Made by a program: the position numbers and the translations under genes. Shown piece after piece: positions 7,827 through 16,643 of a stretch of DNA of 64,000 nucleotides (position 1 is its first letter; the number at the start of each line of letters is the position of its first letter). Source of the DNA: Lachnospiraceae bacterium. Its GTDB lineage: Bacteria > Bacillota > Clostridia > Lachnospirales > Lachnospiraceae. The DNA lies in contig SVEF01000003.1 of assembly GCA_015057585.1 (NCBI GenBank), positions 62,001-126,000 on the forward strand, in the 5' to 3' direction. The notes under the pieces are model-generated. The model searched no databases. It saw only the letters and a list, made by a program, of their open reading frames with translations, and was not told where the DNA came from.

Positions 7827-9251
7827 CTAATACGTTCTCGACAACTGTGCCTCTGCTTCTTCTCTTGTAATTTCACCTGCATTGCACTTTGCCATAACCT
7901 GTACATCCTTATCATTTAACTTATAAAAATGGAAGAACACTGCACTGATGATTAAACCAATCACCGGCATAAGCGCATATACAAACCAAAGTCCCTGCAT
8001 AGCAAGCGGGCTCTGGGTTACTCCCATGGCTTCCAATTCAGCAAAGCTTTCCGCTTCTACATTTGCCCAGGCAAACAGGCCAAGTAAAAACAGTGCCAGC
8101 GATGTCGCTATCGCAGACGTAATCTTTACCGTAAAGGTCTGGATAGAGAACGTGATTCCCTTTGCAGAAATACCGGATTTATACTGACCGTATTCGGCAC
8201 AGTCCGGTGTAAACATAAAGTACAAATTACCGGCAATGGAAAGCGGAATACTCCGGATGACGGTCATTACCAAAAAGAAAATCTGATTTTCCCAACCGGC
8301 AAAGTAAATTACCAGTCCAAGCACAATATTGGCAATATTGCTCCAGACAAGCATTTTAAACTTATCATACTTACGGATCAATGTCGGCATCATAAGCGCA
8401 ACCAAAAAGCCCGGCACCATACCGACCGCCGAAAGAATGATATTAAAATTGGCACTGCCAAACAAATAAAACGCTGCAAACAATGCAACTGCACCGGAGG
8501 TTTTTAATCCATCCGTCGCAAAATATCCGCCATAGAAAATTAACAGGTATTTATTCTTTACAAGATACGAAAGCATCTGGCGGATAGAAAAGTTTTCTTC
8601 CTCCTGCTCCGGCTTGTAGTTTCTTTCCTTTCCAAAAATACAAAGAGGTATCATCGTCAATGCACTAAATACTGACAAAATAACAACCGACCAGGTAACG
8701 CTCAGTCCCACGGTTTCACTGATTAAAAAGGTCAGCACTACGCTGTAAAGTGCTCCGCCCACGCCGGAGAAAATACGGTTCAGCGCAAGCAAGGTGCCGC
8801 GTTCCTGCAGATTGTCCGTCATTGTTGTCAACATGGAATAGGCCGGCACATCGGTCAGCGTGTAGATGGAATCCCATAAAATATAGGCAACACCGAACCA
8901 AACAAGCTTACCCATCTCAGATAATCCCGACGGAATGGCAAATACGGCAATTGTTACCACCGGAATGAACAGCACGGCAATCCGCAACCAGGGAATACTC
9001 TTCTTACCGCTCTTAAACTTTACTTTATCAAATATGTAACCAAACAGCGGGTCATTAATTGCGTCCCAGATTTTTACCACTAAAAGTACAATGCCGGCTT
9101 TGGCAAGAGAGATTCCCTGCATAGCAAGGTATGTCGTAATAAAAGCTGCCGTCAGATTATAATAAATGTTCTGCCCGACAAAATAGCTCCAATAGCTGCC
9201 TCTCTCAATTGGTTTTGTCATCCAGCCTTCCGGATTTTTCAGTTTTTTCAT
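7827..9251 (-). CDS. GPH-family sugar:cation symporter
   Basis: 474 aa with about 12 membrane helices. The N-terminal pattern (ERGSYWSYFVGQN ... DAINDPLFGYIFDKVKFKSGKKSIPWL) is typical of glycoside-pentoside-hexuronide:cation symporters (MelB/YicJ type, MFS_2), including the conserved D(A)xxDP and a charged loop between helices 2 and 3. It imports a glycoside or uronide with Na+ or H+. It is a single gene with no enzyme beside it, so the substrate is not indicated. RBS GGGAGG is 7 nt before ATG. A possible divergent promoter (TTGGGT / 17 / TAAAAT) overlaps the MATE promoter region. Confidence 0.9.
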   Translation of the reverse strand: MKKLKNPEGWMTKPIERGSYWSYFVGQNIYYNLTAAFITTYLAMQGISLAKAGIVLLVVKIWDAINDPLFGYIFDKVKFKSGKKSIPWLRIAVLFIPVVTIAVFAIPSGLSEMGKLVWFGVAYILWDSIYTLTDVPAYSMLTTMTDNLQERGTLLALNRIFSGVGGALYSVVLTFLISETVGLSVTWSVVILSVFSALTMIPLCIFGKERNYKPEQEEENFSIRQMLSYLVKNKYLLIFYGGYFATDGLKTSGAVALFAAFYLFGSANFNIILSAVGMVPGFLVALMMPTLIRKYDKFKMLVWSNIANIVLGLVIYFAGWENQIFFLVMTVIRSIPLSIAGNLYFMFTPDCAEYGQYKSGISAKGITFSIQTFTVKITSAIATSLALFLLGLFAWANVEAESFAELEAMGVTQSPLAMQGLWFVYALMPVIGLIISAVFFHFYKLNDKDVQVMAKCNAGEITREEAEAQLSRTY

Positions 9252-9329
9252 CGTTTATCCTCCCGCATCATGGTTGTTTCACTTTGTTATGTTCATTTTA
9301 CCACACTTCCGTTAAAAACCCAACTTCTA

Positions 9330-9358
9330 TTGAAAATTTATTTTCCGTCCCCTATAAT
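9330..9358 (+). promoter_or_regulatory. Promoter of the MATE gene
   Basis: TTGAAA (9330-9335), a 17-nt spacer and a perfect TATAAT (9353-9358). Transcription should start about 20 nt before the ATG at 9386, which supports that start over the upstream in-frame one at 9209. Confidence 0.75.
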
Positions 9359-9385
9359 AAAGGAAACAAGAAAGAAGGACTACGA

Positions 9386-10735
9386 ATGAAAGAAAAAACA
9401 CTGATTACAGATTTTACAACCGGAAATATACCAAAACAACTGCTTACCTTTGCGACTCCGCTCTTTTTGTCAAGCCTTTTACAAATGGTTTATAACATGG
9501 TCGATATGATTATCGTCGGCAATGTTTTAGGCGACGTCGGTCTTTCCGCGGTCGCGGTTGGCGGTGATGTTTCCAACATGCTTTTATTTCTCGGCATGGG
9601 CTTTACCAATGCCGGACAGGTCATCATTTCCAAATATATCGGAGCCGGAGACAAAGAAAAGGTCGGCAGATTCATTGCCACCATGTTTTCCACTTTGTTT
9701 CTTGCCGCAAGCACACTTACCGTGATTTGTTACTTTTTACGCACTACTTTTCTTGTCTGGATGAATACCCCGGAAGAATCCTTCACTGAAGCGCTGAACT
9801 ATTCCACGGTTTGTATCCTCGGCATGGTCTTTATCTATGGCTACAATGCTATCAGCGCCGTGCTGCGCGGTCTTGGTGACTCCAGGCATCCGTTCATTTT
9901 CGTCAGCATTGCCGCGGTTTTAAATGTCTTTTTAGATTTACTGTTTGTTATCGGCTTTGAGATGGGGGCAGCGGGTGCAGCCCTTGCGACTGTCATAAGC
10001 CAATGCGTGAGTTTCCTATCCTGTGCCGTATTCCTTTTGCGTCGCAAAGAAACGCTTGGCTTTGAGATCCGCTTTAACGACTTTTTACATATCGACATGC
10101 CGATGCTTGCCGATTTAACCAAGCTCGGTACCCCAATGGCAATTAAAAGTGCTTCGATTCACTTTTCCAGACTCTTTGTCAACTCCTGGATTAATTCCTA
10201 CGGCGTTTCTGTTTCCGCTTTTGCCGGTATTGCCGCGAAAATCAACAGTATCAGCAACCTGATGTCTAACGCGTTAAATACTGCCGGAGCCTCCATGGTC
10301 GGTCAGAACATCGGTGCCAAAACATACAAAAGAGTTCCAAAGATTCTCGTCACCATTGCAGCTGCCACACTGATGATTGCTACTGTTTTGACAGCCACCT
10401 TTTTCCTGTTTCCGGATTATATTTTCCGTATCTTCACACAGGAGGAAGCCGTACTTGCCATCGCGAAGGAGTACCTTCCGATTGCGGCACTCATCTTCTT
10501 CGGAAGTGCCTGCCGTGCTCCGTCCAATGCGATTGTAAACGGGTCCGGCAACTACCGTGTCAACTTTGCGGTTGCCATTTTGGACGGCCTGGTTCTGCGC
10601 ATCGGATTATCCCTGCTGTTTGGCCTGTACTTTGATATGAAGTACTTTGGTTTCTGGCTGGGTGACGCACTGGCCGGATTCACACCGATGTTTATCGGGG
10701 CAGTGTTCTACTACAAAGGAAGCTGGCGAAAATAA
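9386..10735 (+). CDS. MATE-family efflux transporter
   Basis: 449 aa with 12 predicted helices in two repeats. The MATE N-terminus (ITDFTTGNIPKQLLTFATPL ... MVYNMVDMIIVGNVLG) and the inner repeat LGTPMAIKSASIHFSRLFVNSW are clear. These export drugs or metabolites using Na+ or H+ gradients. The frame is open from 9209, but the ATG at 9386 is chosen: GAAGGA lies upstream, the promoter is at 9330-9358, and the protein then begins as family members do. It ends directly in a long palindromic element, which may act as its terminator. Confidence 0.92.
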   Translation: MKEKTLITDFTTGNIPKQLLTFATPLFLSSLLQMVYNMVDMIIVGNVLGDVGLSAVAVGGDVSNMLLFLGMGFTNAGQVIISKYIGAGDKEKVGRFIATMFSTLFLAASTLTVICYFLRTTFLVWMNTPEESFTEALNYSTVCILGMVFIYGYNAISAVLRGLGDSRHPFIFVSIAAVLNVFLDLLFVIGFEMGAAGAALATVISQCVSFLSCAVFLLRRKETLGFEIRFNDFLHIDMPMLADLTKLGTPMAIKSASIHFSRLFVNSWINSYGVSVSAFAGIAAKINSISNLMSNALNTAGASMVGQNIGAKTYKRVPKILVTIAAATLMIATVLTATFFLFPDYIFRIFTQEEAVLAIAKEYLPIAALIFFGSACRAPSNAIVNGSGNYRVNFAVAILDGLVLRIGLSLLFGLYFDMKYFGFWLGDALAGFTPMFIGAVFYYKGSWRK

Positions 10736-10737
10736 AT

Positions 10738-10938
10738 AACAATCTGCTGTGTACAAAAAAGCGTTTCCTAAATTTCATACTCTTGTCCGTTCCGCTACCC
10801 GGACGTCTGTACGTTCCCTTCGGAGCATATCTAAAGATATGTCCGCCGGATAACGTACATCCATCCGTTTAGAGTCAGGACAACTGAGTAATGAAATTAG
10901 GAAACGCTATATTTTTACGTCATGCAACGCAGATTGTT
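10738..10938. repeat. Long palindromic element, family A, copy 1
   Basis: About 201 bp. The outermost arms are AACAATCTGC (10738-10747) and GCAGATTGTT (10929-10938). Next comes a near-perfect 18-bp stem, AGCGTTTCCTAA...TTTCAT with ATGAAATTAGGAAACGCT. Then follow ACTC-TTGTCC with GGACAACTGAGT, GTACGTT with AACGTAC, and the central hairpin ATATC-TAAA-GATAT. The core is homologous to the element at 36617-36815. It sits between converging MATE and NhaC genes and could terminate both. No reading frame is inside. Confidence 0.8.
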
Positions 10939-10974
10939 GTTTATTTCGCCTTCGATTTTTCAAAGAAAAGACTA

Positions 10975-12492
10975 TTACGCCTGTTTTTTATCGTAGAACT
11001 TCTTTACTAAGAACAGACCCGCAAATAATAATACTTCGGAAATTATGAGTGTAATCCAAGGATTCTTTACCAGACCTGCGATGATGTAACCGATGAAGCA
11101 GATGGATGCTACAAAGGTTGCATAAGGAATCTGGGTTTCTACGTGGCGGATATGTTCACATTTCGCACCGGCAGAGGACAAAATCGTCGTGTCGGAGATA
11201 GGGGAACAGTGGTCGCCGTAAACGGAACCTGCCAAAGTTGCACCAAGTGCCGGAATCAGCAGCAGTGCACCTGCTTCGCTGTCACAAATCATCGTAACAA
11301 TCGGGATTAAGATACCGAAGGTACCCCATGCAGTTCCCATCGAGAACGAAAGGAATGCTGCAACGGCAAATACGATGGCCGGTAACAGCGCTAAAATTCC
11401 ACCCGCATTTGCAACAAGTCCGCTCACAAATTCACCTGTACCGATCATATCACGGCAAACACCGCTTAAGGACCATGCCAATACCAAAATCATAATCGCA
11501 GATACCATGAACTTAACTCCGGTAGCCACACCGGACATAAACTCGCGGAAGGTCACTAACTTTCTCGGAATGTAAATCACAAGTGCAGAAATGAGTGCTG
11601 CAAATGCACCAAGGGTCAAACCTGCGGTCGGTGCTTCACCGATTGCAGTTACAAAATCCACACCGCTGAAGAATCCGCCGGTATATGCCATACCCAAAAT
11701 GGAACATACAATCAAAACAATCATCGGAATCAGGAGGTCAAATACCTTTCCTTTTTCGGAAATCTTAATGCCGTCCAGTTCCTTTTCTTCTTCCACTTCA
11801 TCGTATTCCTGATTTTCTGCCGCTTCCACAGCTTTTTTCATCGGTCCGAAGTCAAAGTCTGTCAAGCAGATAAACAATACCATGCTCAGAGTCAAAAGCG
11901 CATATAAATTGTACGGAATCGTCTGCATAAATGCATTCAAGCCGCCTTCTCCTCCAACCTCAGAAGCCACTGCTACTGCCCAGCTTGAAATCGGAGCAAT
12001 AATACAAATCGGTGCTGCTGTAGAATCAATCAGATAAGCCAGTTTTTCTCTTGCAATCTTATGCTTGTCCGTAATCGGACGCATTACTGTACCAACCGTT
12101 AAACAGTTAAAATAGTCATCGATAAAAATCAGCACTCCAAGTACTGCCGTTGCCAATTTTGCACTTCTCTTTGTTTTTAATTTCCCGGTAGCCCACTTAC
12201 CATACGCTCTCGAACCTCCGGCCATGGTAACAACCACCACCACAGAGCCAAGCAACGCAAGGAACAAAATCATATATCCGTTGTCCCCAATCTTATATGC
12301 CATCATATCCAGCACATAAGTAATTGCCTGTAAAAAGGTCTGTCCTGTGGAAAAACAATAAATCAACATACCGGATAACACACCGGCAAGTAAGGAAGAA
12401 TACACTTCCTTTGTAATCAATGCAAGTACAATCGCAATCAGCGGCGGCAGGATAGACAACCAGCCTGCCTGAATCATCTCAAGTTCCATCAT
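10975..12492 (-). CDS. nhaC: NhaC-family Na+/H+ antiporter
   Basis: 505 aa, roughly 12-13 membrane helices. The NhaC-type blocks are visible: FIDDYFNCLTVGTVMRPITDKHKIAREKLAYLIDSTAAP and the late GSVYGDHCSPISDTTILSS. A charged cytoplasmic loop lies near residues 225-250 (EVEEEKELDG). It should exchange Na+ for H+, or carry an organic cation or amine as some relatives do. RBS AGAGG lies before two consecutive ATGs, of which the first is used. It lies downstream of the PatB-like gene on the same strand, but a 690-bp palindromic region separates them, so it is likely transcribed on its own. Confidence 0.9.
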   Translation of the reverse strand: MMELEMIQAGWLSILPPLIAIVLALITKEVYSSLLAGVLSGMLIYCFSTGQTFLQAITYVLDMMAYKIGDNGYMILFLALLGSVVVVVTMAGGSRAYGKWATGKLKTKRSAKLATAVLGVLIFIDDYFNCLTVGTVMRPITDKHKIAREKLAYLIDSTAAPICIIAPISSWAVAVASEVGGEGGLNAFMQTIPYNLYALLTLSMVLFICLTDFDFGPMKKAVEAAENQEYDEVEEEKELDGIKISEKGKVFDLLIPMIVLIVCSILGMAYTGGFFSGVDFVTAIGEAPTAGLTLGAFAALISALVIYIPRKLVTFREFMSGVATGVKFMVSAIMILVLAWSLSGVCRDMIGTGEFVSGLVANAGGILALLPAIVFAVAAFLSFSMGTAWGTFGILIPIVTMICDSEAGALLLIPALGATLAGSVYGDHCSPISDTTILSSAGAKCEHIRHVETQIPYATFVASICFIGYIIAGLVKNPWITLIISEVLLFAGLFLVKKFYDKKQA

Positions 12493-12531
12493 TTTTTCCT
12501 CTCTTTCGATTTTGTGTTTTAAACTTTCATC

Positions 12532-12560
12532 ATTTTACCACAGTAAAGCAGTGAATGCAA
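12532..12560 (-). promoter_or_regulatory. Promoter of the NhaC gene
   Basis: Minus-strand TTGCAT (12555-12560), a 17-nt spacer ending in TGG (extended -10), and TAAAAT (12532-12537). It is 40 nt upstream of the ATG. Confidence 0.6.
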
Positions 12561-12611
12561 CCTGTTTTGTACCATATCGGATAACTTTATTCTAAAAATT
12601 AATAACCTTTT

Positions 12612-13179
12612 TATAATATCACAAAGGAGCCGCAGAGCCATCGGCACATTGCTTCGCAACATGCCGATGGAGAAGGGCCGTCGAAGCCGTGTGGTAAGCA
12701 ACGCACCTCCTGCACGAGCATGGTCCGCTTAGGACTGCCTGCTTGTCACAGCACCTAAAAGGCCTGCATAACGGTAGCGAAAAAACATGGAGTGCCATGC
12801 CAAACGGCTCTGATGCGTTGCTCTTTTATGGCGGCAGGAATAAGAGAGTACGGAGCCGGTTGTTTGAAGTGGTCGGGAATCTAAAATTTCAAAAGAGGAT
12901 ATGACGAAAAGCGTCCGTAGGACGCGGTTTTAGAAAAGGCACCGGTCGCTCTCGGACAAACACGTTTGTCCGGAGACGACAGATGCCTTTTCGTAAAAGT
13001 GCTGCGCACTTTATTCGTCATATCCTCTAATAAAACTCACCGTCCCGACCACAAGTTCTGGGCCGTGCTCTCTTTCTCATGACTGCCGTTAAAGAGGCAA
13101 CGTATCAGCAAGTCATTTGAGCGCGGCAGCTCCGTTTTTCACTACCGTTAGGCAGGCCGATGTGCTATGCACGCAGGCA
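12612..13179. repeat. Large nested palindromic region (candidate structured RNA or palindromic mobile element)
   Basis: The 690-bp gap holds no credible gene. A TATAAT (12612-12617, poor -35) precedes GGAGCCGC (12626-12633). A strong hairpin follows, CCATCGGCA/TGCCGATGG (12638-12646, 12662-12670). From 12736 a long imperfect palindrome runs to 13179. TGCCTGC pairs with GCAGGCA at the ends, 12761-12784 pairs with 13135-13158 (22 of 24 positions), 12810-12821 pairs with 13097-13108, and GTGGTCGGGA (12869-12878) pairs with TCCCGACCAC (13043-13052). The centre is the separate family D element. The GAGC-GCGGCA-GCTC hairpin plus T5 near 13121-13139 looks terminator-like. Pairings were found by eye. 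Confidence 0.7.
12894..13028. repeat. Branched palindromic element, family D, copy 1
   Basis: A perfect 15-bp terminal inverted repeat (AGAGGATATGACGAA / TTCGTCATATCCTCT). It encloses a GCGTCC-gta-GGACGC hairpin, a long stem (TTTTA.GAAAAGGCA / TGCCTTTTCGTAAAA) capped by GGACAAAC-ac-GTTTGTCC, and a GTGC-tgc-GCAC hairpin. This makes a multi-way junction. The core 12924-13002 is homologous to 52040-52118. Confidence 0.8.
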
Positions 13180-13182
13180 ATT

Positions 13183-14379
13183 TTATTTAAACACATACTC
13201 GTGCAGACGGTGCATTGCTTCTTCTACACGGCTTCTTGGCAGAGCCAGGTTCATACGTATCGCATACGGCCTGTGGAACGGACGTCCGTCCTGCCAGATG
13301 ACTCCGACGCGGATTCCTGCCTTAATAAGCTCGTCAATGGTGATGCCTTTTTCCTTACACCATTCTTCGCAGTCCAGGTAAAGCATATAAGTCCCCTGCG
13401 GTTTTGCCAGCTTCACACCCGGGAAGTTATCCAAAATGTACTGATATGCATAATCCACATTGCCGGATAACACCTCTCTGAGTTCATCTACCCAGACATG
13501 TCCTTCCGGACGGTATGCTCCGATAAGCGCATGCATGGAAAGTACATTCATGCTGTTATAATGGGACAATGCCGACTGCTTTCTCACACGGTCTCTGAAA
13601 TATTCGTTATAAATAATATGATAGGAACCAATGAGTCCTGCCAGATTAAACGTCTTCGATGGTGCATAAATTGCAATGGTGCGCATCTTTGCATCCTCAG
13701 ACACGGTCTGTGTCGGAATGTGCTTGTGTCCTGCCAGAATAAGGTCAGACCAGATTTCATCAGAAATGACTACGCAGTTATTGCGTTTGTAAACTTCCAT
13801 TGCCTTCTCAATTTCTTCTCTCTCCCAGACGCGTCCGGTCGGATTGTGCGGAGAACAAAACACCGCGAAGTGAATTTTGTGTTCCTTAATCTTACGGTCC
13901 ATGTCCTCATAATCCATGCGCCACACGCCGTTTTCATCCTGAACAAGGTCACTTAACACCATCTTGCGTCCATTATCCTCAAACACATGGGTAAACCCGA
14001 TATAGGTCGGTGAATGCAGAAGCACTGCCTCTCCCGGTGCGGTAAACGCCTGTGTCGCTGCCGCAAGACAACCGAGCACCCCGTTTTCATAACCGATGGC
14101 ATCTGCGGTCAGACCTTCCACGTTATTGCGCTTTCTCTGCCAGTCTATAATACTGTTATAGTACTCCTCCGACGGATTAAAATATCCGTATGCCGGATGG
14201 TTCACTCTCTCTATGATGTGCTCCTGAATGGTCGGAACCGTAGCAAAATTCATATCGGCAATCCACATCGGAATCGCATCAAAACCTTCGTCTACCTTTG
14301 CATCCGGAAACGGAATCACATCCACAGCCAGGGCATCACGTCCTCTTCTATCCATTACTGTTGTAAAATCGTATGTCAT
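13183..14379 (-). CDS. patB: PatB/MalY-family PLP-dependent C-S lyase
   Basis: 398 aa fold-type I PLP enzyme. The N-terminus (YDFTTVMDRRGRDALAVD ... MWIADMNFATVP) and the block APSKTFNLAGLIGSY with Schiff-base lysine K242 are typical of the MalY/PatB cystathionine beta-lyase group. D207 (VVISDEIWSDL) and N179 (SPHNPTGRVW) are the expected cofactor contacts. The reaction is beta-elimination of cysteine S-conjugates or cystathionine to thiol, pyruvate and ammonia, in the cytoplasm. It follows the M20 peptidase by 14 nt on the same strand, suggesting stepwise breakdown of a peptide- or acyl-linked cysteine conjugate (inference). Methionine metabolism alone is an alternative. Confidence 0.88.
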   Translation of the reverse strand: MTYDFTTVMDRRGRDALAVDVIPFPDAKVDEGFDAIPMWIADMNFATVPTIQEHIIERVNHPAYGYFNPSEEYYNSIIDWQRKRNNVEGLTADAIGYENGVLGCLAAATQAFTAPGEAVLLHSPTYIGFTHVFEDNGRKMVLSDLVQDENGVWRMDYEDMDRKIKEHKIHFAVFCSPHNPTGRVWEREEIEKAMEVYKRNNCVVISDEIWSDLILAGHKHIPTQTVSEDAKMRTIAIYAPSKTFNLAGLIGSYHIIYNEYFRDRVRKQSALSHYNSMNVLSMHALIGAYRPEGHVWVDELREVLSGNVDYAYQYILDNFPGVKLAKPQGTYMLYLDCEEWCKEKGITIDELIKAGIRVGVIWQDGRPFHRPYAIRMNLALPRSRVEEAMHRLHEYVFK

Positions 14380-14393
14380 ATGTACTCTCTTTC

Positions 14394-15827
14394 TCAGCTC
14401 TTCTTGATAACTGCCTTATAGAAATCTACACCAAGAGGTAATGCGCCCTGGTAAATATTTTCGTTCAAACCATGAATGCTTGCATACTGCTGTGCGTCGA
14501 TGTAAAGCGGTGCAAAGCGCAGGCAATGGTCGCTGACTTCTTTATAATACTTCGCATCGGTCCCACCGGTCATAACATAAGGACAAATGCCCACTCCCGG
14601 ATAAACTTCTGCTGCCACCTCTTCAATTCTCTGAAACGGCGCCTGCTTATAATCCACTACCGGGCAAGGAGCATCCGTATAAATCACCTCAGTCTCCAGA
14701 CCAAATTTCTTGGCACGTTCGGTAATGATGGCAACACTTTCTTTATCGTCCTGATGAGGACTAAAACGCATGTTGGCTGTTACAAATGCCTCCTGTGGCA
14801 ACACATTCAAGCCGTTAGAACCTTTTGCTGTCGTAAACGCAATTGTTGTACGGATCATGGCTCCTGCTGCCGAATTAATCATCGGCAATAACTTCGTCAG
14901 AAGCGGCTTAAACAGCCAGAGGTTCGCAAAAATCAGTTTCATGCCGAAGTTCATGTTCGGCGCCATTCTTGTAAACATCTCGGTAATCGTCGGATTAAAT
15001 TCATGACGGAACGGATAGTTTTTCTCTACATCCACCATAAACTTGCCCAGCCGTACCAAAGGAGAATTCTTCTTTGGCGCACTTGCGTGTCCACCGTTAC
15101 TTCTGGCAATGAACTTCACATCGCCGTAGCCCTTTTCCAGAACACCGACCATACCGTAGGTACCCTTTACCCCGCCGACAGGCTCCTCTAAAATCATGCC
15201 GCCTTCATCGAGCACCATGCCGAGCTTAATTCCATGTTCCTTTAAGTACTGTACCGTAGCCGGAGCACCTTCGCCGCTCCACTCCTCCGTGCAGCTGCTG
15301 GCAAGATACACATCACATTCCGGCACGTAGCCTTCTGCAATCAGTTCTTCTGCCGCAGTGAGTAAACAAAACAGACTCGCTTTGGTATCTACGGTACCAC
15401 GGCCCCAGACACGTCCCTTTTCATCAATGTCACCGGAAAATGCCTCATGCTCCCAGGTACCGGTCGCCTCTACGACGTCATGATGGCTCATAAACAGAAT
15501 TGGTTCGGTCGTTCCCTTACCACTCCATTTGAACAGCAAACTTCCGTTAAACACATGCTTTTCGCAGGTTGCATGGATATTTGGAAACATCTCTTTTAAA
15601 ATTTCATGAAACTCTAAAAACTTGGTCCGGTCCGGTTCAAATCGGCTGGAGATTGTTTCTTTACGCACCAGCGTGGAAAGCTTTTTACCGTACTCCACTG
15701 CACGTTCGCTTGTATCTAACTGCACCTTCGCTTCCTTTGCCGGCGTCGGTTTAAGCAGAAGCGTTCTTAACAAAACTATAACAATCAGCAATACCAACAA
15801 TGCTGCAATAATCAACAAAATTTGCAT
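14394..15827 (-). CDS. M20-family metallopeptidase with N-terminal membrane anchor
   Basis: 477 aa. An N-terminal membrane helix (residues 2-24) is followed by an M20 peptidase or deacylase domain. The metal sites are visible in FMSHHDVVEA, GRGTVDTKAS and SCTEEWSGEGA, and the dimerisation or lid region has GGHASAPKKNSP. Similar membrane-anchored M20 enzymes resemble carboxypeptidase S and PM20D1 (N-acyl amino acid hydrolases). The helix suggests the active domain is membrane-attached. It lies upstream of patB (14 nt) and downstream of two membrane-protein genes on the same strand, so transport and hydrolysis of the same compound is plausible. The exact substrate is unknown. Confidence 0.88.
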   Translation of the reverse strand: MQILLIIAALLVLLIVIVLLRTLLLKPTPAKEAKVQLDTSERAVEYGKKLSTLVRKETISSRFEPDRTKFLEFHEILKEMFPNIHATCEKHVFNGSLLFKWSGKGTTEPILFMSHHDVVEATGTWEHEAFSGDIDEKGRVWGRGTVDTKASLFCLLTAAEELIAEGYVPECDVYLASSCTEEWSGEGAPATVQYLKEHGIKLGMVLDEGGMILEEPVGGVKGTYGMVGVLEKGYGDVKFIARSNGGHASAPKKNSPLVRLGKFMVDVEKNYPFRHEFNPTITEMFTRMAPNMNFGMKLIFANLWLFKPLLTKLLPMINSAAGAMIRTTIAFTTAKGSNGLNVLPQEAFVTANMRFSPHQDDKESVAIITERAKKFGLETEVIYTDAPCPVVDYKQAPFQRIEEVAAEVYPGVGICPYVMTGGTDAKYYKEVSDHCLRFAPLYIDAQQYASIHGLNENIYQGALPLGVDFYKAVIKKS

Positions 15828-15865
15828 GTCAATTCTCCTTTATCAAGTGAAAAAATGATTTTTCC

Positions 15866-15897
15866 CTGCATGAATTTTACACATTCTACTCATGCAG
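15866..15897 (-). terminator. Possible attenuator between the membrane-protein and M20 genes
   Basis: The 8-bp inverted repeat CTGCATGA / TCATGCAG with a 16-nt loop is followed on the minus strand by GGAAAAATCATTTTTTC. It could partly terminate between the two halves of the cluster. The T run is interrupted. Confidence 0.4.
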
Positions 15898-15923
15898 TCT
15901 CACATTTTGTCACTTTTTATCTT

Positions 15924-16628
15924 TTACAGTTTGTCCTTCTTAAACAGAATGAATCCGATTAACAGCGCAAGTGCACCGCATGGCACCATAAGTACGCTGG
16001 TCTCCTTAATAAGAGACGGAACAATCGTACAAAGCAATGTCATAAACACTAACGGGCCAACCGCAATCTGCGGGCTCTTTGCAAAATACTTTAAGCCAAG
16101 GGCACCAAACAGGGCAGGCACTACGTTATTAAATGCCGGCAACAATACCGGATTCTGTAATACCGGCTGAAGCGGTACAAGCAAAATAACACCAACTACA
16201 ATAACCAGAGTCGTTACAATCGCACTCGTTGCGGTACTTAACGTCGAAATGATTTCGTTTTCCGGAGTACCCACCTCGGTTCCGGCGATTTCTTTCGCAT
16301 TCATTGCTACCGGAATCTTCATATTGGTTACGTTACCGGTAATAAAGGATATGTAACTGCCGCCCGCACCAAGCATCGGTGCATAAACTAAAAATTCCAC
16401 TAAAGAAACCGGAATGTAAACAACAGCCACCTTGGCATATCCTGCAAGGAATGCTGTCATATCCGGAGATACCCCGTAAATCATACCGATGATAAACGGA
16501 ATACAGCTTAAAATCACAATACCGGATACAAGTAAAAATCTACCCAAACGATGCAGACTGTTATTAAAATTTTCAAAAAACATTGCGCGTTCTTCTTCGT
16601 TCATTACGACAATTTTATTTTCTTCCAT
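15924..16628 (-). CDS. Polytopic membrane protein, probable partner of the DUF5058-like protein
   Basis: 234 aa with about six membrane helices and an acidic cytoplasmic N-terminus (EENKIVVMNEEERAMFFENF). I do not recognise a characterised family. The central LGAGGSYISFITGNVTNMK stretch with conserved-looking Gly, Asn and Thr could line a transport path. The ATG at 16628 is preferred over the GTG 9 bp upstream, because AAGGAGG lies 8 nt before the ATG but touches the GTG. That ribosome binding site abuts the stop of the DUF5058-like gene, indicating coupled translation. The two probably form one transporter serving the M20/PatB enzymes (inference). Confidence 0.72.
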   Translation of the reverse strand: MEENKIVVMNEEERAMFFENFNNSLHRLGRFLLVSGIVILSCIPFIIGMIYGVSPDMTAFLAGYAKVAVVYIPVSLVEFLVYAPMLGAGGSYISFITGNVTNMKIPVAMNAKEIAGTEVGTPENEIISTLSTATSAIVTTLVIVVGVILLVPLQPVLQNPVLLPAFNNVVPALFGALGLKYFAKSPQIAVGPLVFMTLLCTIVPSLIKETSVLMVPCGALALLIGFILFKKDKL

Positions 16629-16643
16629 GTTCTGCACCTCCTT

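Noticed and set aside
9209..9385. 59-residue N-terminal extension of the MATE protein
   Set aside because: The segment crosses the promoter at 9330-9358 and is unlike MATE N-termini. The ATG at 9386 has a ribosome binding site.
12519..12701. 60-codon minus-strand frame in the palindromic region
   Set aside because: It covers the NhaC promoter and the 12638-12670 hairpin, has no ribosome binding site, and its product is low-complexity Leu/Arg.
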